Shown here piece after piece: positions 25,301-38,795 of a DNA stretch of 64,000 nucleotides; position 1 is the first letter of the stretch, and the number at the start of each line of letters is the position of its first letter. Under the pieces are notes generated by a model, which did not search any database, was not told the DNA's origin, and saw nothing but the letters and a program-made list of their open reading frames with translations. The stretch covers positions 22,464-86,463 of the forward strand of contig CAUYLG010017798.1 in assembly GCA_963573385.1 (NCBI GenBank), in the 5' to 3' direction. A program made the position numbers and the translations under genes. Origin of the DNA: Cacajao melanocephalus (taxonomy: Eukaryota; Chordata; Mammalia; Primates; Pitheciidae).

Positions 25301-26225
25301 AATATACTAATGTTAGCTAATAGTTTCAGAACTTGTAGTAAGAGTCATAGCAGTAGTTACAGTGATAGTAGTTAGTAATAGAAGATTCGTAAGCATGCTA
25401 GAAGAGAGAACCCAATTAGCCTGTTTCTTCCATGCAGCATACATACGCAGGGTTGGACTGCATATATAGCCCACTTGAGGAACTATAATATTAATTTTAG
25501 CAATAAGACAGAAACATGTCCAATTCACACTTATAAAAGATGACTACCTGAATAGGATCTTTATCTAGAGGCATTATGAAGATGACAAAGGGTGTTTTGA
25601 GAAGGACTGAACTCAAACTTTTGTAAGAGGTTTATGCCGCTTATTTTACATATTAAATACAGCGAAGACTAAAAGATATATAGCAGAGTTTGATATCAAA
25701 ATTTCTGGCTGATCCTCACAAAGAAGGTAACGCTTAGCCAGGGTTGCCAAGAACAGAAGCCATCAAGCCTAGACCCTCCTGTTCTCATCTGCCCTTCTCC
25801 TCAACTATCTCTCCTGGTAAGCTCACTCTCTAAATACTAAATTTTAATCCACTTATTTTTGCAATCTCCTTTGCTTGCCTTCAATACACTCTGCAAAAAC
25901 GGCTGCCTGCTTCTATGTTGGCTAAAATGACTCCACAGAGCTGATATTTTCAGAACTCAATATACCTGTACCCCTTTTGGCAGCTGTATCTCTTTCTGTA
26001 GGGAAGGCAGAAGGAATGGAAGCCAGGTGCTCCACAGAGTGTGACATCACCTCATCATATAAAATTAATGGCTTTGTAGTGGTTTCCACAAGATTGCTAG
26101 AGAAAGAGATAGTGCCACTACATTACATGGTCTGCAATTGGCAATTTGCATACTAAATTACTTCTAGCCCCATGATATGCCCACTGTTATGCTTCCAGAT
26201 TGTCACACACACTTAATCTCTGCAA
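25301..26225. other. Intronic stretch, nothing recognised
   Basis: TRHR intron without recognisable elements. The minus-strand frame at 25313-25528 is short and has no family likeness. Confidence 0.4.
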
Positions 26226-26227
26226 GA

Positions 26228-26515
26228 ACAGTCTTCTCATCTCTCTTTATCTTAGGATTTTGACTTAGATGTCACTTGGACAAGGAAGCCCTTGCTAACA
26301 ACCTCTCAACCCCAAGTTTATATCAAGGGTTCCCTTAGAACAAAAACATTCCTCTGTCTGAGCAGCTGTCACATTGTATTATAATTGTTCATCAGATTTA
26401 AGGTACATGAAGGCATTGCCATGTCTCTCCGGATCACTGTCAAATCATCAAGAGCGAGAACATTGATTGATACACAGCAGGAATGCAAATACATAACTTA
26501 GAATGAATGGATAGA
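26228..26515 (+). mobile_element. L2 LINE 3' region
   Basis: atgtcacttggacaaggaag then cccttgctaacaacctctca is the L2 'tcacctcctcagagaggcc...ctgaccac' section. It is followed by a cctctgtctgagcagctgtc part and a tail near gatacacagcaggaatgcaa. Confidence 0.72.
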
Positions 26516-27259
26516 ATCATTCCCAACCAAAAGTATATTGTAAGATCATTTTCACTCAAAGATTGTGTCATGCTATTTCTCAAGGACGTTTAAATCTTGG
26601 GGCAGAGGCTGGTGTAAACAAGCCATCTTTCACATCACCGTACACTCTAACTGCTACTCTGGCAAAAAAGTCAATGTTTTAAAACAATGAGGTTTTTAAG
26701 ATGTGTTTCAAATCTACATTTATATCACATTTTCAGGATAAGGAATAATAGCAGAAATAAAATGTTTAAAACCATAGTGAAATTAACTGAGTATAAAAGA
26801 CGATCTTCATGACATTTCTTTTCTAGGTGTTTGTTCTTATACTGAGTATGAGCTGTTAAAATCCAAGCTATAGCTGAAGTAAAAACTTGTGAACATTTAA
26901 AAAAGTGATTAAACTAAATCAAAAATTTGAAATTAACTAAAAAGAAGTATGGGCAGGATTAAATGTACTCTCTTTCATCTCACCGGAGGTATAGTTTTTC
27001 TGGGTAAATCCTAGAAACATCATTATAATTTTTTTCTTTTCACATCTCCTTAACATTTTACAAATACATTTTAAACAAAAAATTGAAATGTATTAAAGAC
27101 TCATTTTACTAATTGACCTAATCTCCATTTAAGAGAGTTTTAAAAATATTAAATAACATATTCTTATAAAATCCTATAACAATATAGCAGAATATTAAGG
27201 CACAGTAAATGATCATAGTTACATATTTTTAAATAATTCCTTCCATGCCTGAATTTATT

Positions 27260-27445
27260 AAAGTTTTTCTTAGGGCCACTTTATGTTACATAGTGCACTA
27301 AATCCCTGAGAGTAGAGAAACGAATAAATTTGCCCACACTGTGAAGAAGTTTACTATTTATTGGAGAGATAAACAAGTATAGGTCACTGCAATGAAATGT
27401 TTGGGAATGATGTCAAAGCATGCCTGGAGGCGCTGTGGAAATGCA
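27260..27445 (+). repeat. Ancient interspersed repeat, family not assigned
   Basis: gtgcactaaatccctgagag, acgaataaatttgcccacac and aagtttactatttattggag, then gagataaacaagtataggtc, parallel the copies at 10.9 and 15.7 kb. Diverged. Confidence 0.35.
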
Positions 27446-27739
27446 CAGGAGAGATGCTAACCTTGGAACAGGTTGCTCTTCTCCAACACAATCCTGGTTG
27501 CTCCCTTCCCTGACATTCAGTGAAAAGAGGCAGGTTGATCATGTTATATGTGGATTCAATGTTTCACCTGACAGTTGTAGGGAAAGATAAAAGTAGATGA
27601 AATTCAACCTTTCTTCTGAAATTTAGCAGCAGTAATTGTGGTTTGCTTTGTACGTTGAAGAAGTTAAGTGTTTTGGTGATCATAATGAAAATAATACAGT
27701 AGAAATGTTAACAAAAATGCAAGAAACTTTCATAGAAAG

Positions 27740-27952
27740 GGCAAAGTATAAAAGAAGGAGCATGACTTTTGTCTTAAGTACATAGGTTTGAATCACAGCT
27801 CTGTCACTTACTAAATATGTGTATGTAGACAAATCATATAAATTATCTAAACCTTAATTTCTTCATATGCAAAATGAAATGAATACTAGCTTACTTGTGG
27901 AGTTACTATAAGCATTAAATAAGATAACGTTTATATAGCACTTTTCAGATTA
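27740..27952 (+). mobile_element. MIR SINE
   Basis: aggtttgaatcacagctctg, tcacttactaaatatgtgta, aaaccttaatttcttcatat and actataagcattaaataaga are in MIR order, plus orientation. Confidence 0.8.
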
Positions 27953-28599
27953 CCTGTGCCATCTTAAAGGACTAAAATGTGATGTTAGAGATCTAATTGT
28001 AAACTAAACTAGGTATTTCAATGTAGGATGCTTTACCCCTGACAGGGAGTGGGAGAATGCTGACAAGTGTGAAGCAGTGATCTGATTTCAGAGAGTCTGG
28101 AGTACCAAACAGAGAATAAAGGCAGGGATGTGGTTGATGATGACAATGAAGATGATAATCACTGCATCTCCTCCAAAAGCTTAGAACATTTATCACTTTG
28201 ATTTCCTATGACCTATTAAAATACTTACTTATATATTTTTTAAAGTCTACTTAGGAAAAATCATGTTTCAGTTAACCTCTTTGCTAAGTAGATCCTCCTT
28301 GACTCTAAAAGAAGTCAGAATATCTGGAATGTCTTACTTGGTATTATATGAACCAAAGTGAAATCACACTGAACAACTTTTCTACTCCCAGTGGTAAAAT
28401 AGGGAGCGTTAGTATCCTACATGCATCGAGTCAGAATGAAGCTCAGTAAGCAGTGAGCAATGTGGGATATTAACCTTATCCTACCTATTGTCTAACTTGC
28501 TGTGCATTGCTTATACTTAGGAGAGGCTTCAGCATTAGGTAGAATTCCAGCATTTGCTTTCTCTCTCTTTCACTTCCCTTTAACCTGAAAGAGTACAAA

Positions 28600-28812
28600 A
28601 GCTTTGAATTCAAGCTCACTCACTAATCCTGGCCCGAGACTCTACAGCTTCCAGCAAAGTACTTAACAGCCTCTGTACCTGTTTTCTAATTTGAAAAAGT
28701 AGCGGGTACAATACCTATTTTAGGAGGTTTTAACCTTTTAAAACATGATAACAAATATCAAACACCTTGGATAGTCTCTAGCATATAGCAGGCATTCAAT
28801 AAACACTGACTT
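28600..28812 (+). mobile_element. MIR SINE, plus orientation
   Basis: tacttaacagcctctgtacc, tgttttctaatttgaaaaag, a gtacaatacctattttagga part and tagcatatagcaggcattca then ataaacactgac give the MIR order. It is followed by a reversed MIR. Confidence 0.75.
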
Positions 28813-28834
28813 TTTTGCATCATTCTTTTCATCC

Positions 28835-28972
28835 ACTGTTACCTCATTTGATTTAGGAGGGCATTGTTGGCTCCATTTAACAGATGAGCTGTAAGATAGG
28901 TTAAGATAATTTCTTAGGCCACACATAGGGTAAGTAAAGAAGGGATTTGACCCTAAATCTCCTAATGCTTGT
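28835..28972 (-). mobile_element. MIR SINE, minus orientation
   Basis: ctgttacctcatttgattta, ggctccatttaacagatgag, atttcttaggccacacatag and gggatttgaccctaaatctc are reversed MIR landmarks. It forms an inverted pair with the MIR just before. Confidence 0.7.
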
Positions 28973-29435
28973 CACAGACACTTTTGGTGCCCTGTGCTAA
29001 CATCCTCTTATAAGACTCTGATTTCAGCCATAGCTGCAGTAGATGGTTCCTGCAGCGGAAAACATCCCACTTCAGGCCTCCACTGTAACATTTGCCTCTC
29101 CTCTTCTTGGCCTCAAGTTCCTCTCTAAAGGCCCTAGGAGTTTTCAGGCCAGAGAATTCTGGAAGTACACAGGAGTTAAAATCCTTAACAACACTCTTTA
29201 ATGAATGGACACTGGCATCCATTCTCTTCCTTCTGATGGCTAATTCTCAATTGCATTATTTCAGTCATAGTTGGCCACAGGCGGAGCTATCTCAATAGCA
29301 CACCCTACTTTGGCTCTTCCTTGTCTATTGCATTCTGTTCTAATTAATAAACCTTAATCCTGCTTCCTAGGATTACCTCCCTAGTAAATGACCTGCACCT
29401 AAATCCTTGTCTCAGACCGCATTTTGGGAACTAAA
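28973..29435 (+). repeat. Unassigned old repeat, copy A, next to last TRHR exon
   Basis: This segment shares an ordered set of phrases with 37227-37695: agacactt then tggtgccctgtg, a tgatttcagccatagctgc part, and at the end ctgcacctaaatccttgtct then cagaccgcattttggga. It ends about 80 bp before the last coding exon. The family (possibly an old LTR) is not identified. An 86-codon minus-strand frame over it is probably chance. Confidence 0.5.
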
Positions 29436-29514
29436 GGTTTGGGTGATAGAAGAAAGGGTGTTTTGCTTTGTTTTCATTTGTGTTTGTACAGCATTTCTCT
29501 CTATTTCTCCTTAG

Positions 29515-29922
<408 letters not shown>

Positions 29923-30240
29923 TTCATGAATTAGAGGAAAACGGACCACAAAAAAAATGAGAATCTGTGCAGTAATCAACAAAAGGGAGACTATGGCCAA
30001 AGTTGTATGTGATAGCGTATCAGTCTTTGTCAATGCTCTAACAAGTCCTGGCCCTAGACACTTTAAGGAGGATGATTCAGACTTTCCTTCTTTCAGACTA
30101 GTATCACAAAAAATGAAGCAGATCTGTGAAATAGCTAAATGATTAAAAACTGAAAGTTTAGCCCTTTTCATTTAACTTATTCTTATTTACTATATTTTCT
30201 GGGCTTATAGAGTTTCAATAAAATCTAGATAGCAATTTAC
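29923..30240 (+). other. TRHR: TRHR proximal 3' UTR
   Basis: Sequence after the stop codon, continuing to a canonical AATAAA at 30217-30222. Cleavage would be expected around 30235-30245. A second AATAAA lies at 30547-30552. Which signal is used cannot be told from sequence alone. Confidence 0.6.
30217..30222 (+). terminator. TRHR: Candidate proximal poly(A) signal of TRHR
   Basis: Canonical AATAAA 295 bases after the TRHR stop. Downstream sequence is AT-rich without a strong GT-rich element, so usage is uncertain. Confidence 0.45.
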
Positions 30241-33200
30241 ATTATTCATAATAACCTTATCAAATGTCACTTTTCAACCTCCTAAGTTATTTATACATTC
30301 AATAATTTGACAACATGCAGATTTTTAAATGTTTGCATTTAGTATTTCCTTTTAACATAGTACAGTGCTAGATCGTGAATATCTGAAATTAAAAGGAAAA
30401 ATATTATAGAAAACATTTATTGAGTAAAAATAAGATTTTAGACATACATGTTCACTGTATTTTAAAAATTGTTGTAATGTTTATAAAATTCTGAGACGAT
30501 TTTTATATCTTAGAAGGCAGATAACCATCACTCAACTTTAATGTTAAATAAACCTCAAAGTATCCAAAATTATTAATTAAGGAGAAATGTAGATTTTAAG
30601 ATAAATCCAACTCTTATCAACTCTTCCAGCCTCCTACATGATAGGTGGAACAAGGTAAAAACCCAGATTAAGTAACTGGGAAGATACAAACTAACATATG
30701 ATTAATTTTGAAATGTATAGCCAAGACAAAAGCAAGTATTTATAATAAAGTTTTCCTTCTTCTCTGAAGCTTTTAAGCAAGAAAATCTTTTTGAACATTC
30801 TTGTTTATAAATTACTGAGCCATGTCAAGCAAATCCTTCAAGGAAAATCTAGCTTAAAAGTCTGAAACATTTGTAAAAGCTTCATTGTTACTCTAAATCA
30901 GCCAAAATCCTGGTATTCCAATTCCAGATGAAGACTTCCCACTGAGAACTGTAGTCTATGGATTTTTACCTTGGTTGCAATTGTCTTTTCTTCCTAACTG
31001 CTTGTCGTTTGTAGGTTCTTTTTTTGTTTTTTTCTCAAACATTAGTGATATTTTATTTACAGATTCTCAATCGAAGCAATGCAAAATTCTGTTGGCTTTA
31101 TTTTCAGTAGAGTTAAAACTGTTTTCATCATATTATCAGTTTCTCACTTTTATATTTATGACTGAGATCTGCTAATGCAGTGATTATTAGAGACTTGTGA
31201 ATGAATCTGTCCAGGACATTTGTCATTTCCTGCCTGAATCTCTTACCTACTGAGATTTGGCCAACCAGAAGCTTCAAGGGTGTAAATTGCCCTTGGTAAT
31301 GGTTCAGTAGTCACTGATTTTTAATGACTAGATGATCAAAAAGTACCCATACCTTTACATGCCCCAAAGCCTGGCATTTTCCCTCTCCAGCCTATATCCC
31401 TATTTAATGGACTTTTCTAGAACCTAGTTGCTAATGATAATTAGGCCTACCCACCTTCTTAATGAAGAATATGCCATTCTACTCTCAAAACTTGTTTTTA
31501 AATGCTGTTTCATGGAGACTCTACTACCCAGAACCTCATTCTAGAATATGCTTTTTTGAAAATTGTCTTCATCTACTCCAGCAAGATATTTTTATCCTGT
31601 TGCTATAGTAGTAAACAAATGCAAGCCAATATTTGAAGGAAATACCCTAAAATTCTACCTGCATGACAGTAAGCAATCTATGTTAACTGACTTTTCATTC
31701 TGGTATAAATATTAATCTTGGCATTGTATAAACACAGCACCAGAGTGACTAACCCCAAATCACACAAGCACATGCGTGTTTATAAACACATACCCATATG
31801 TTCATAAATTGGAGAAAAAGGGATTGGAATATATGAGATTTTTTTCATTACAGAAAGAAACTAATATGATTGAGCTCTACTATGTCTCAGGTATGCTGGT
31901 AGAGTCAATCAATATTATCTTCATCACAATTTCACTACAGCTGTGATTTCTCTGATGATAAGACCAGTTTTCCTGTAACCTAATTTCTAATTGATAAAAA
32001 TTTACGGATTTTGCAAAATGATTATATCAGGTGTTAAAAAATACAATTAATTTAACATGATATACATAGAATACAAAGATGCTCTTCTGATCTTTGAAAA
32101 TTTAATGTATGGACTGACTTCTTCTACTTTAATTTTTAAAAAGTTATTTGCCAATAATCTATTAGTTTTAGACCACATGGGAAATTCATAAGAACTCAGT
32201 TCATAGTGTTTTAACTCTAAAGCAAATGCCATTATAAAATTAAATGTTCCTATGTAATGTCCAATAGATATTTGAATTTACTCAGAAGACACATAACTTT
32301 TTAAAATATTGTTTATCACGCTACTCAATTATGAAATATTTCCATAAATAATCAAAACTTAATATACCACCAAATGAGAAACAAAGAGCTAGATTAAAAT
32401 TTGCTGGTGAAATGAAGTAATGTTATTAAGAGCCTTCCTTAATAAAAATTCCCTGTTTTATTTTATTACTTCCAATTTCATTAATTGCTGAGTGTCATTG
32501 GTTAGATCTTACACTTGAGGTAATTGGGGAAAGGGCACCAATCATGAATAAAAGGAACAAACATAAATTCCCTCTCAGGACTTAAGGGCTGTGAGTATAT
32601 TTCTCGACCTTAGCAAACAAGGCAGATATTCTAAATGCTGAAGAAAAATAAGACAAGTCCAAACTCTATTGTCATTCTTAAACAAATTCAATGTACAGAA
32701 CAATAAACCTTGATAATACACAGAAATAAATTGCTGATTTGGCTAAACAACTAGCAATGTCAAAGGAAAAGCCACAGCCATAAAACTTAGTGTAGTGTAA
32801 CTAAGTCTTAATGGATATTTGAAATGTTTCATTTTCAGAAGACTATGTTGGAATAATAAGAACAATATGTCTTAGTAAAAGCTGAGTCAACATAGTTTTG
32901 GTTGGCTTTTAAAGAATAAAAGAGTTTATATCATTTTAAACTATGTTAAATCTCTAAACATGATAAAGAGAGAAAACAACTTTCTGAAGGAAAAGATTTT
33001 ATGTGGTTAATCCATCAATCTTTGAATTCTATAAATATTATATTTAATATTTTTACTTATCAATTGCAATTAAAACAGGGGTTTGTGTATGCAATAGGGA
33101 AACTCGATGTGAATTATTGTACACTAGTCAGTTCCAGAGTCAAGAAAAAATGTTTTCAAATGTTTTAAGTCACTCAGCAAACATGAGTATCCCCAGCAAT

Positions 33201-34200
33201 TTATTTCCTATGCATCCATAGCTGTCTACAATAAACAGTCATCAAAACCAAGATCTGATTGAGTGAACATAAGCTTTCAGAATAATACACACAAAGAAAT
33301 CTTACAGAGCTCGGTGGTCATAAGTATTTTTCTCTCTCTCCTCTCTTCTTCATCAAACTCTCATCACTCCACAATCATCACTTTCCTCATAGTAGAAAGA
33401 TTCATTTAAGTTCATTTGAGACTAAACCTGGACATGAAGTATCTTAAGTACAAGTGTTCTTTCAAACGTATTTATGTATAAAAATATGTGGTTGTTTTGC
33501 AAACCTTCATTTTCATGAAATCACTTTTAAACGTGGAAAAACTGATGTCTTAAAATAGAGTTCTATTTATGTCCTCATTTACATGTGAGGGATCATGTAT
33601 AGAGTTGAGAAGTTTAATATGGCTCTTTCCCTCACAGAACAAAGTACAAGTTTGGCATTTTAGAGGTTTCTGTCAGAAACTAATCAAAGAACACTCAGTA
33701 TGTGCAAAATTGCTGCAGAAATTTGTTTCAGCAGACAAAAGGCTCTTCTCATTCTTATGAAGCTCATAATCTTACAAGAAAAACAAGTCCAACATGATAT
33801 CACCTGAAGATGTAACTGTTTGGCAATATTTAGAATACAAATTTGAGATGTCAGAAATATGATTTTAAAGAAGCATCTGTTAATGGTCCATTTGAAATAT
33901 CATAAGATGACTTTTAATATAATGATCAATTTTACATATTCTCATTCTACTTTATGGACTATAATTAGAAGTATCTGTTAACTTAATTCTTCACTGACTA
34001 CACAGGAAACTAAGGTCAGCTAAGACCCTGTAATATTTTTCTGATATGTTCAGCCTATTAGTATAATCTCATCGCTCAGCAGCAAACCTCATTTACAGGG
34101 GTTGCACATTGGAGAACGATTTTGTTACTGACATGGTTAGCACCAAATGATGATAATGCTGACATAAACTAAATCTACACGATTCTGCTTCTAATATTCA
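30241..34200. other. Region after TRHR, possible long 3' UTR, no repeats recognised
   Basis: About 4 kb of AT-rich sequence with no recognised transposable element and no coding likeness. The scarcity of repeats compared with the surrounding sequence is compatible with an extended TRHR 3' UTR or simply with unique sequence. Further AATAAA motifs occur, for example at 30547 and 32702. Confidence 0.4.
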
Positions 34201-34204
34201 AATA

Positions 34205-34576
34205 CAGTAGTCCTCCATATTCTCTGGGGAATCCATTCCAAGACCCCTAGTGGATGCCTGAAACTGTGGATAGTACCAAACTCCATATGTACTATGTTTT
34301 TTTGATGTGATAACCAAGATGGCTACTAAATGACTAGCAGTAGGCAGGCAGTGAGCACAGCATAAATACACTGGACAAAGAGAGGATTCATGTTTTGGGT
34401 AGGATTGCGTCACAGGGCACAAGATTTTATCATGCCACTCAGAATGCCTCTCAATTTAAAACTTATACATTGTTTATTTCTGGAACTTTACATGTAATAT
34501 TTTTGCATAGAGGTTGACTGCAGGTAACTGAAACTGCAGAAAACCAAACCAAACTGTGTATAAGGGATAACTATTG
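34205..34576 (+). mobile_element. MER2 DNA transposon (TcMar-Tigger group)
   Basis: Begins CAGTAGTCC and ends ggataactattg, with TA dinucleotides on both sides (34203-34204 and 34577-34578), as expected for TA target duplication. Internal text includes ccaagacccctagtggatgc, ctgaaactgtggatagtacc and gcaggtaactgaaactgcag, characteristic of MER2. Non-autonomous; no transposase frame. Confidence 0.88.
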
Positions 34577-34579
34577 TAA

Positions 34580-35740
34580 GCTCTTTTGACAAAAGGGATC
34601 ATGAATGTTTGTCTACAATGTCGTCGGGCCTGTTTACATTCTTCTACACCAAGCACATTTATGATAAAGCCAATATAAGGTTATTAATTCATATTTTAGA
34701 AATGGCATCTGGAAAAATAAAAGAGCTAAATGCAGTAGTATAGCTAGGACAGTACGTTGTCCCAAATTTTCAAATCTGGATCCAGCAAGGTAACAAAGGA
34801 CAGTTTTAATGGCCAATAAACAGTGAATTCACACTGCTTGCCTGCCTTGCCTCAATGAAGAACCATCTGGGTTAAGTCCATACTACAGACTCTCAACTGG
34901 AATAATGGAAATAAAAGTACTTTGTAAATTACAAAAGTTAAAAAGGCAGGATAAACAGTGGAATCAGCTGCAGCTCCTTCAGTGTATCTGAGCCCTGAAG
35001 CAGAACCTGTAAGTGGTTAGTTCATTCCTCACAGAATAATGAACTTAATTCTTGTGCATTAGGTTGTTCTCTGACTTCCAAACAAGAGAGAGTATGAACT
35101 TCCTCAAAAATAGTGTGACTGATACTGACAAAGATGGAGGCTTTTCAGAAAAAAAGAAATAAATACAAGGTAGCAGAATAAGGCTCCATCTAACCAGAGG
35201 TCTGAATTCAGAAGTCAATGAGAACATAATATTCCTGAAATGGCACAAGATGTCCTAGTAAGGAGGCCAAATATTTAATCCCTAGCCAAGAATAATAAAA
35301 CATTTCTGCTTTCATATATATAAGAGTTACCTGGGAGCTTATCTTAAAATGCACTTTCTTTTGGTCTTGCCCTAAGAAATTCTCATTTATTAGATTATTT
35401 TGATGCCTATAGTCTTCTGAGCATACCTGGAAAACCATTGAGTTCAGGGCCCTCAGATAGAGCCTTCAAGCTCACATAATTCTTAATAAGCAACTAAACG
35501 GAAAAATCCTTGAGGGTAAGTTTATTTCTTTGTATTTCACAAATTATCTAAACTACATTTTAGTTAATTATTTATTATCTGTTGGATGATGCCCCTAAAT
35601 ATTTGTAAAATGAATGAGTAAATCAATCCCAAGCTCAGAAATATATTCTAAATTGGGTATTGATAATACCCAATTTGCCTATAGACATATCTTCACAATC
35701 AGATAACTCATTGTGCTAGTTTTATGTTTTAAATAGTTCT
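34580..35740. other. Stretch with nothing recognised
   Basis: AT-rich, no gene or clear repeat. Minus-strand frames at 34634-34816, 35045-35248 and 35208-35438 are short and resemble no family. Confidence 0.4.
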
Positions 35741-35744
35741 CCTG

Positions 35745-36200
35745 GCTCATTGAAAGGCACTGCATGAAGTGTGCCAGATGATGATCAGAACAATCCTTAT
35801 GTATGTAACATGCATGACAATTTCAGTGGTACTCTCATGTCCATCATCCACTTTGATAATGAGAAAAAGGAAGACTAAAACATTTTCTCTATTTTCAAGG
35901 AGATTACAATTTAGTGACAACGTATTAACATAGAAACATGACAGAAGAAAAAAGAACACATAATTGGAAGCCAAATTGTGTGATTTCAGACTACACACAG
36001 CTGAGTTCTTCAAAGGAAAGGGGGTGTCCATGGGGCTTGGAGTCATTAAGGAGGGCTTTGTAAAGAAGGTAGGACTTCCTTCAAGGATAGATTTGATTTA
36101 GATAGTTAAAGAAAATATGATCCATGTGAGAAAAAATAAGATGAGTAAAGGAAAGGAGACAAATAAATCTTAAAGCAAGGCTCTTGATATGAAGAATATG
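35745..36200 (+). repeat. Ancient interspersed repeat, family not assigned
   Basis: ttttcaaggagattacaatt, a cgtattaacatagaaacatg part, ggagggctttgtaaagaagg and gatccatgtgagaaaaaata follow the order of the unassigned family seen at 10.9 kb. Diverged. Confidence 0.35.
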
Positions 36201-36855
36201 TATCTAGAGCAAATACAATTCATCAAGGATTGATTAAGGAAGGCAGCTAGTCCAAAAAAGGAAAAAAAAAAGATAAAGGAAGTAAAGGACCAACCTGTGC
36301 TTATATTTGGTGAGAAAATGTTCACTCATACACAAGAATATAAAGTAGAAATGTATATAAATCTGTTATGTTTGTTTTCTAAACTTTGTGAATTTCACTT
36401 ATTATCTAGAAAATACAGTATACTATGTCTTATGTTATAATTCTAAAAGTATTCTTATAGTCCTAATTGTCCAAGTGAAAAATATATGTGTATATATTTA
36501 TCTTTTTTCTATATTATATTATCATCATATACTTAAAAATATTTACATATGTGTATATTATTCAGGGGTACTAAATGACTCTGGATTTATCCAGTTATGC
36601 TACACATAGAGATCAGAGCTAGCTCAGGGACCTAGGCCCTTCATGAACCTAAACTTCAACATTAAACATGAAACTGAGAAACACGTAGTAATTTGCTTAA
36701 GGCTACTGTGACAACATCGTTGACTTGCATGCTGCTTATGACATGCCTTGGAATGTTTCGGCTTCCTTCTATCAGCTTTAGAAAGTTGTATGCTGACTTA
36801 TTTCATCATTTTGGGAATTAATCATTGTGTCCTTGTGGGGCAAACACTCTTTCTT

Positions 36856-36929
36856 AATAAAGTGCAGTATTATGTGCTTTACTGTGAAAAACTGTGTGTC
36901 TGTTCCAATATTGTATGGTGAGCAATAAA
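36856..36929 (+). terminator. TRHR: Candidate distal poly(A) signals
   Basis: Two AATAAA motifs (36856-36861 and 36924-36929), with a GT-rich segment (actgtgtgtctgttcc, 36891-36906) between them. This is a better-looking poly(A) context than the proximal one and could end a long TRHR 3' UTR. It is an inference; no transcript evidence is available here. Confidence 0.35.
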
Positions 36930-37226
36930 GCATCAAACAGAAAGACTTGGCTCTTTAGATTTCTTTTTCTTCAAAATTATTTCATTTTTGGTGTGACTGG
37001 ACCTTAAACCACTTGCCCAAAAGACTTCATTTTAATTCAGTGCCACCCACATGTACCACTGGTGGTTTTTCAAAATAATTATAAGTAATAGACAAATAAA
37101 CATTTACTTTTAATAATAAATTGAATGTGTCCATCCCATACACTCTGCATAACTGCCTATTATACTGATATCTAAAAGGGGAGATAATGTAGATGAATCT
37201 ATAAAAATAAACCAGTGATAGTAGAC

Positions 37227-37695
37227 ACTTGTGGTGCCTCATGCCACATCTCCTCTTTGGTCCCATGATTTCAGCACAGCTGTGGTAGACCATTCCATAT
37301 ACATTGCTGTTCTCCCATCTTCAGCAAACTGAAGTGGCAGAGTTCCTCCAAGCTGTGTTATAACACTCAGCATAAGCACAGGTAGTCAAAGATTTCAAGG
37401 GAGTTAATGCCCCTAGGGACACCCATCAGAAAGTGGGGAGTAAAACCCAATAGACAAATGTTCCAGGTTCTTATCTTCTAATGGAATATTTCTAAGCCAT
37501 CTTCAAAACAATTCTTCAAAAGGTCCTCAGCATTACTGAGCCCCTATTATTCCTACTGGAAATCAACTCAAACACATACCCTTCATCGACTTTTCCTCCT
37601 TCCTTGTCCCACTTCCTCACTTCTGTTTCCTGAAGTAACCCCCAAAACGTACTATTTGCACCCAAATCTTTGTTTCAGGCTCACTTTGGAGTATC
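37227..37695 (+). repeat. Unassigned old repeat, copy B
   Basis: Parallels 28973-29435: gacacttgtggtgcctcatg, catgatttcagcacagctgt, a ggagttaatgcccctaggga part, and the end tttgcacccaaatctttgtt then tcaggctcactttggag. The orientation is the same as in copy A. The family is unknown to me. Confidence 0.5.
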
Positions 37696-37799
37696 ATCGA
37701 TGTGATAATGTTTTTAAGTAGATGTCTATGAGTGGTGGATCAGAAATATCATTTTGAAAATGAAAAATCAGAAAGTGACACAGAATAGTTCTCTCTGTA

Positions 37800-38118
37800 C
37801 AGGTGCTTCTCAACTTATAATGGGGTTATGTCCCAATAAACCCATTGTAAGTTGAAAATATTGTAGGTTGAAAATATATTTAATACACCTAAACTACTGA
37901 ACATTGTAGCTTCGCCTAGCCTGCATTAAACATGCTCAGAACACTTACAGTAGCCTATAGTTAAGCAAAATCATCTAACACATAATCTATTTATGAAAGA
38001 GTGCGGAATATCTCATGTAATTTATTCCAAATTATAGTTTCTACTGAATCTGTATTGCTTTCATACTACAGTAAAGTCAAAAATCATAAGTATCATGAGT
38101 CAAACTATCAAAAGAAGA
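37800..38118 (+). mobile_element. Tigger-type DNA transposon
   Basis: Starts CAGGTGCTTCTCAAC after a TA (37798-37799), with taatggggttatgtcccaat, aaacccattgtaagttgaaa, tttaatacacctaaactact and ttagcctatag-like text. It belongs to the TcMar-Tigger group of non-autonomous elements. The 3' end is degraded, so the right limit is approximate. A related but different Tigger is at 50640. Confidence 0.78.
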
Positions 38119-38334
38119 AAGTGTTTTCATTTCCAATCAGACATTGCCTTCTAAAATACTGAAGAGCTACCATTGCATATGTATGTCAGTTAAAATACTT
38201 TTAATATAGCACAGTTTATGAATCACAGAAAAAATAGTTGTTTCTTTATACTCCTGAACCATAAAGTATCTTGTCATTTCAACTCAACTTTGTTTAAATT
38301 CTCCCATGTAATTTATAAGTATTTTGCCCTTAGA

Positions 38335-38462
38335 ATATAATAATTGCGTCTGTAAAATAGAGATAGAAACGCATCTAATTCATGAATGAATTATGATAAT
38401 TAAATTAAATTACATTTAAAAGTAGTTATAAGATACAAGGCCCGTAGTTTACACTCAACATT
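38335..38462 (+). mobile_element. MIR SINE, 3' half
   Basis: gtctgtaaaatagagataga, a taattaaattaaattacatt part, then aggcccgtagtttacactca follow the MIR 3' half in plus orientation. Diverged. Confidence 0.5.
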
Positions 38463-38519
38463 TCCTAACAATTACTAACCAGACTCAATAAAAGGAATTT
38501 CAACCATATGAAGCCAAAA

Positions 38520-38665
38520 ATACTCATTGAGAAATACTGGGCACAAGGCACCTTCCTTGGTGCTACGATAAGACAAAAGAGGAAATAAGAATTGTCCTCA
38601 AGAATCTTACAATCTGGCTAAAGAGACTAAATACAAACATTTTAAATTTAGGTAACAGTGTAAGG
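38520..38665 (+). repeat. Ancient interspersed repeat, family not assigned
   Basis: tgggcacaaggcaccttcct then tggtgctacgataagacaaa, and cctcaagaatcttacaatct, match the opening part of the family seen at 15738 and 61685. A minor copy. Confidence 0.45.
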
Positions 38666-38795
38666 TTTAACTAGCAGTCTAAGATACCAAGAGAAGAAAA
38701 AAGGAAGTACCTGATTAATTCCCCAATTATTAACATAAGCAATAATGGTCATGAAATTTCAGAAGAGAGAGATAAATTGCTTCAGTCTAAGCTAG

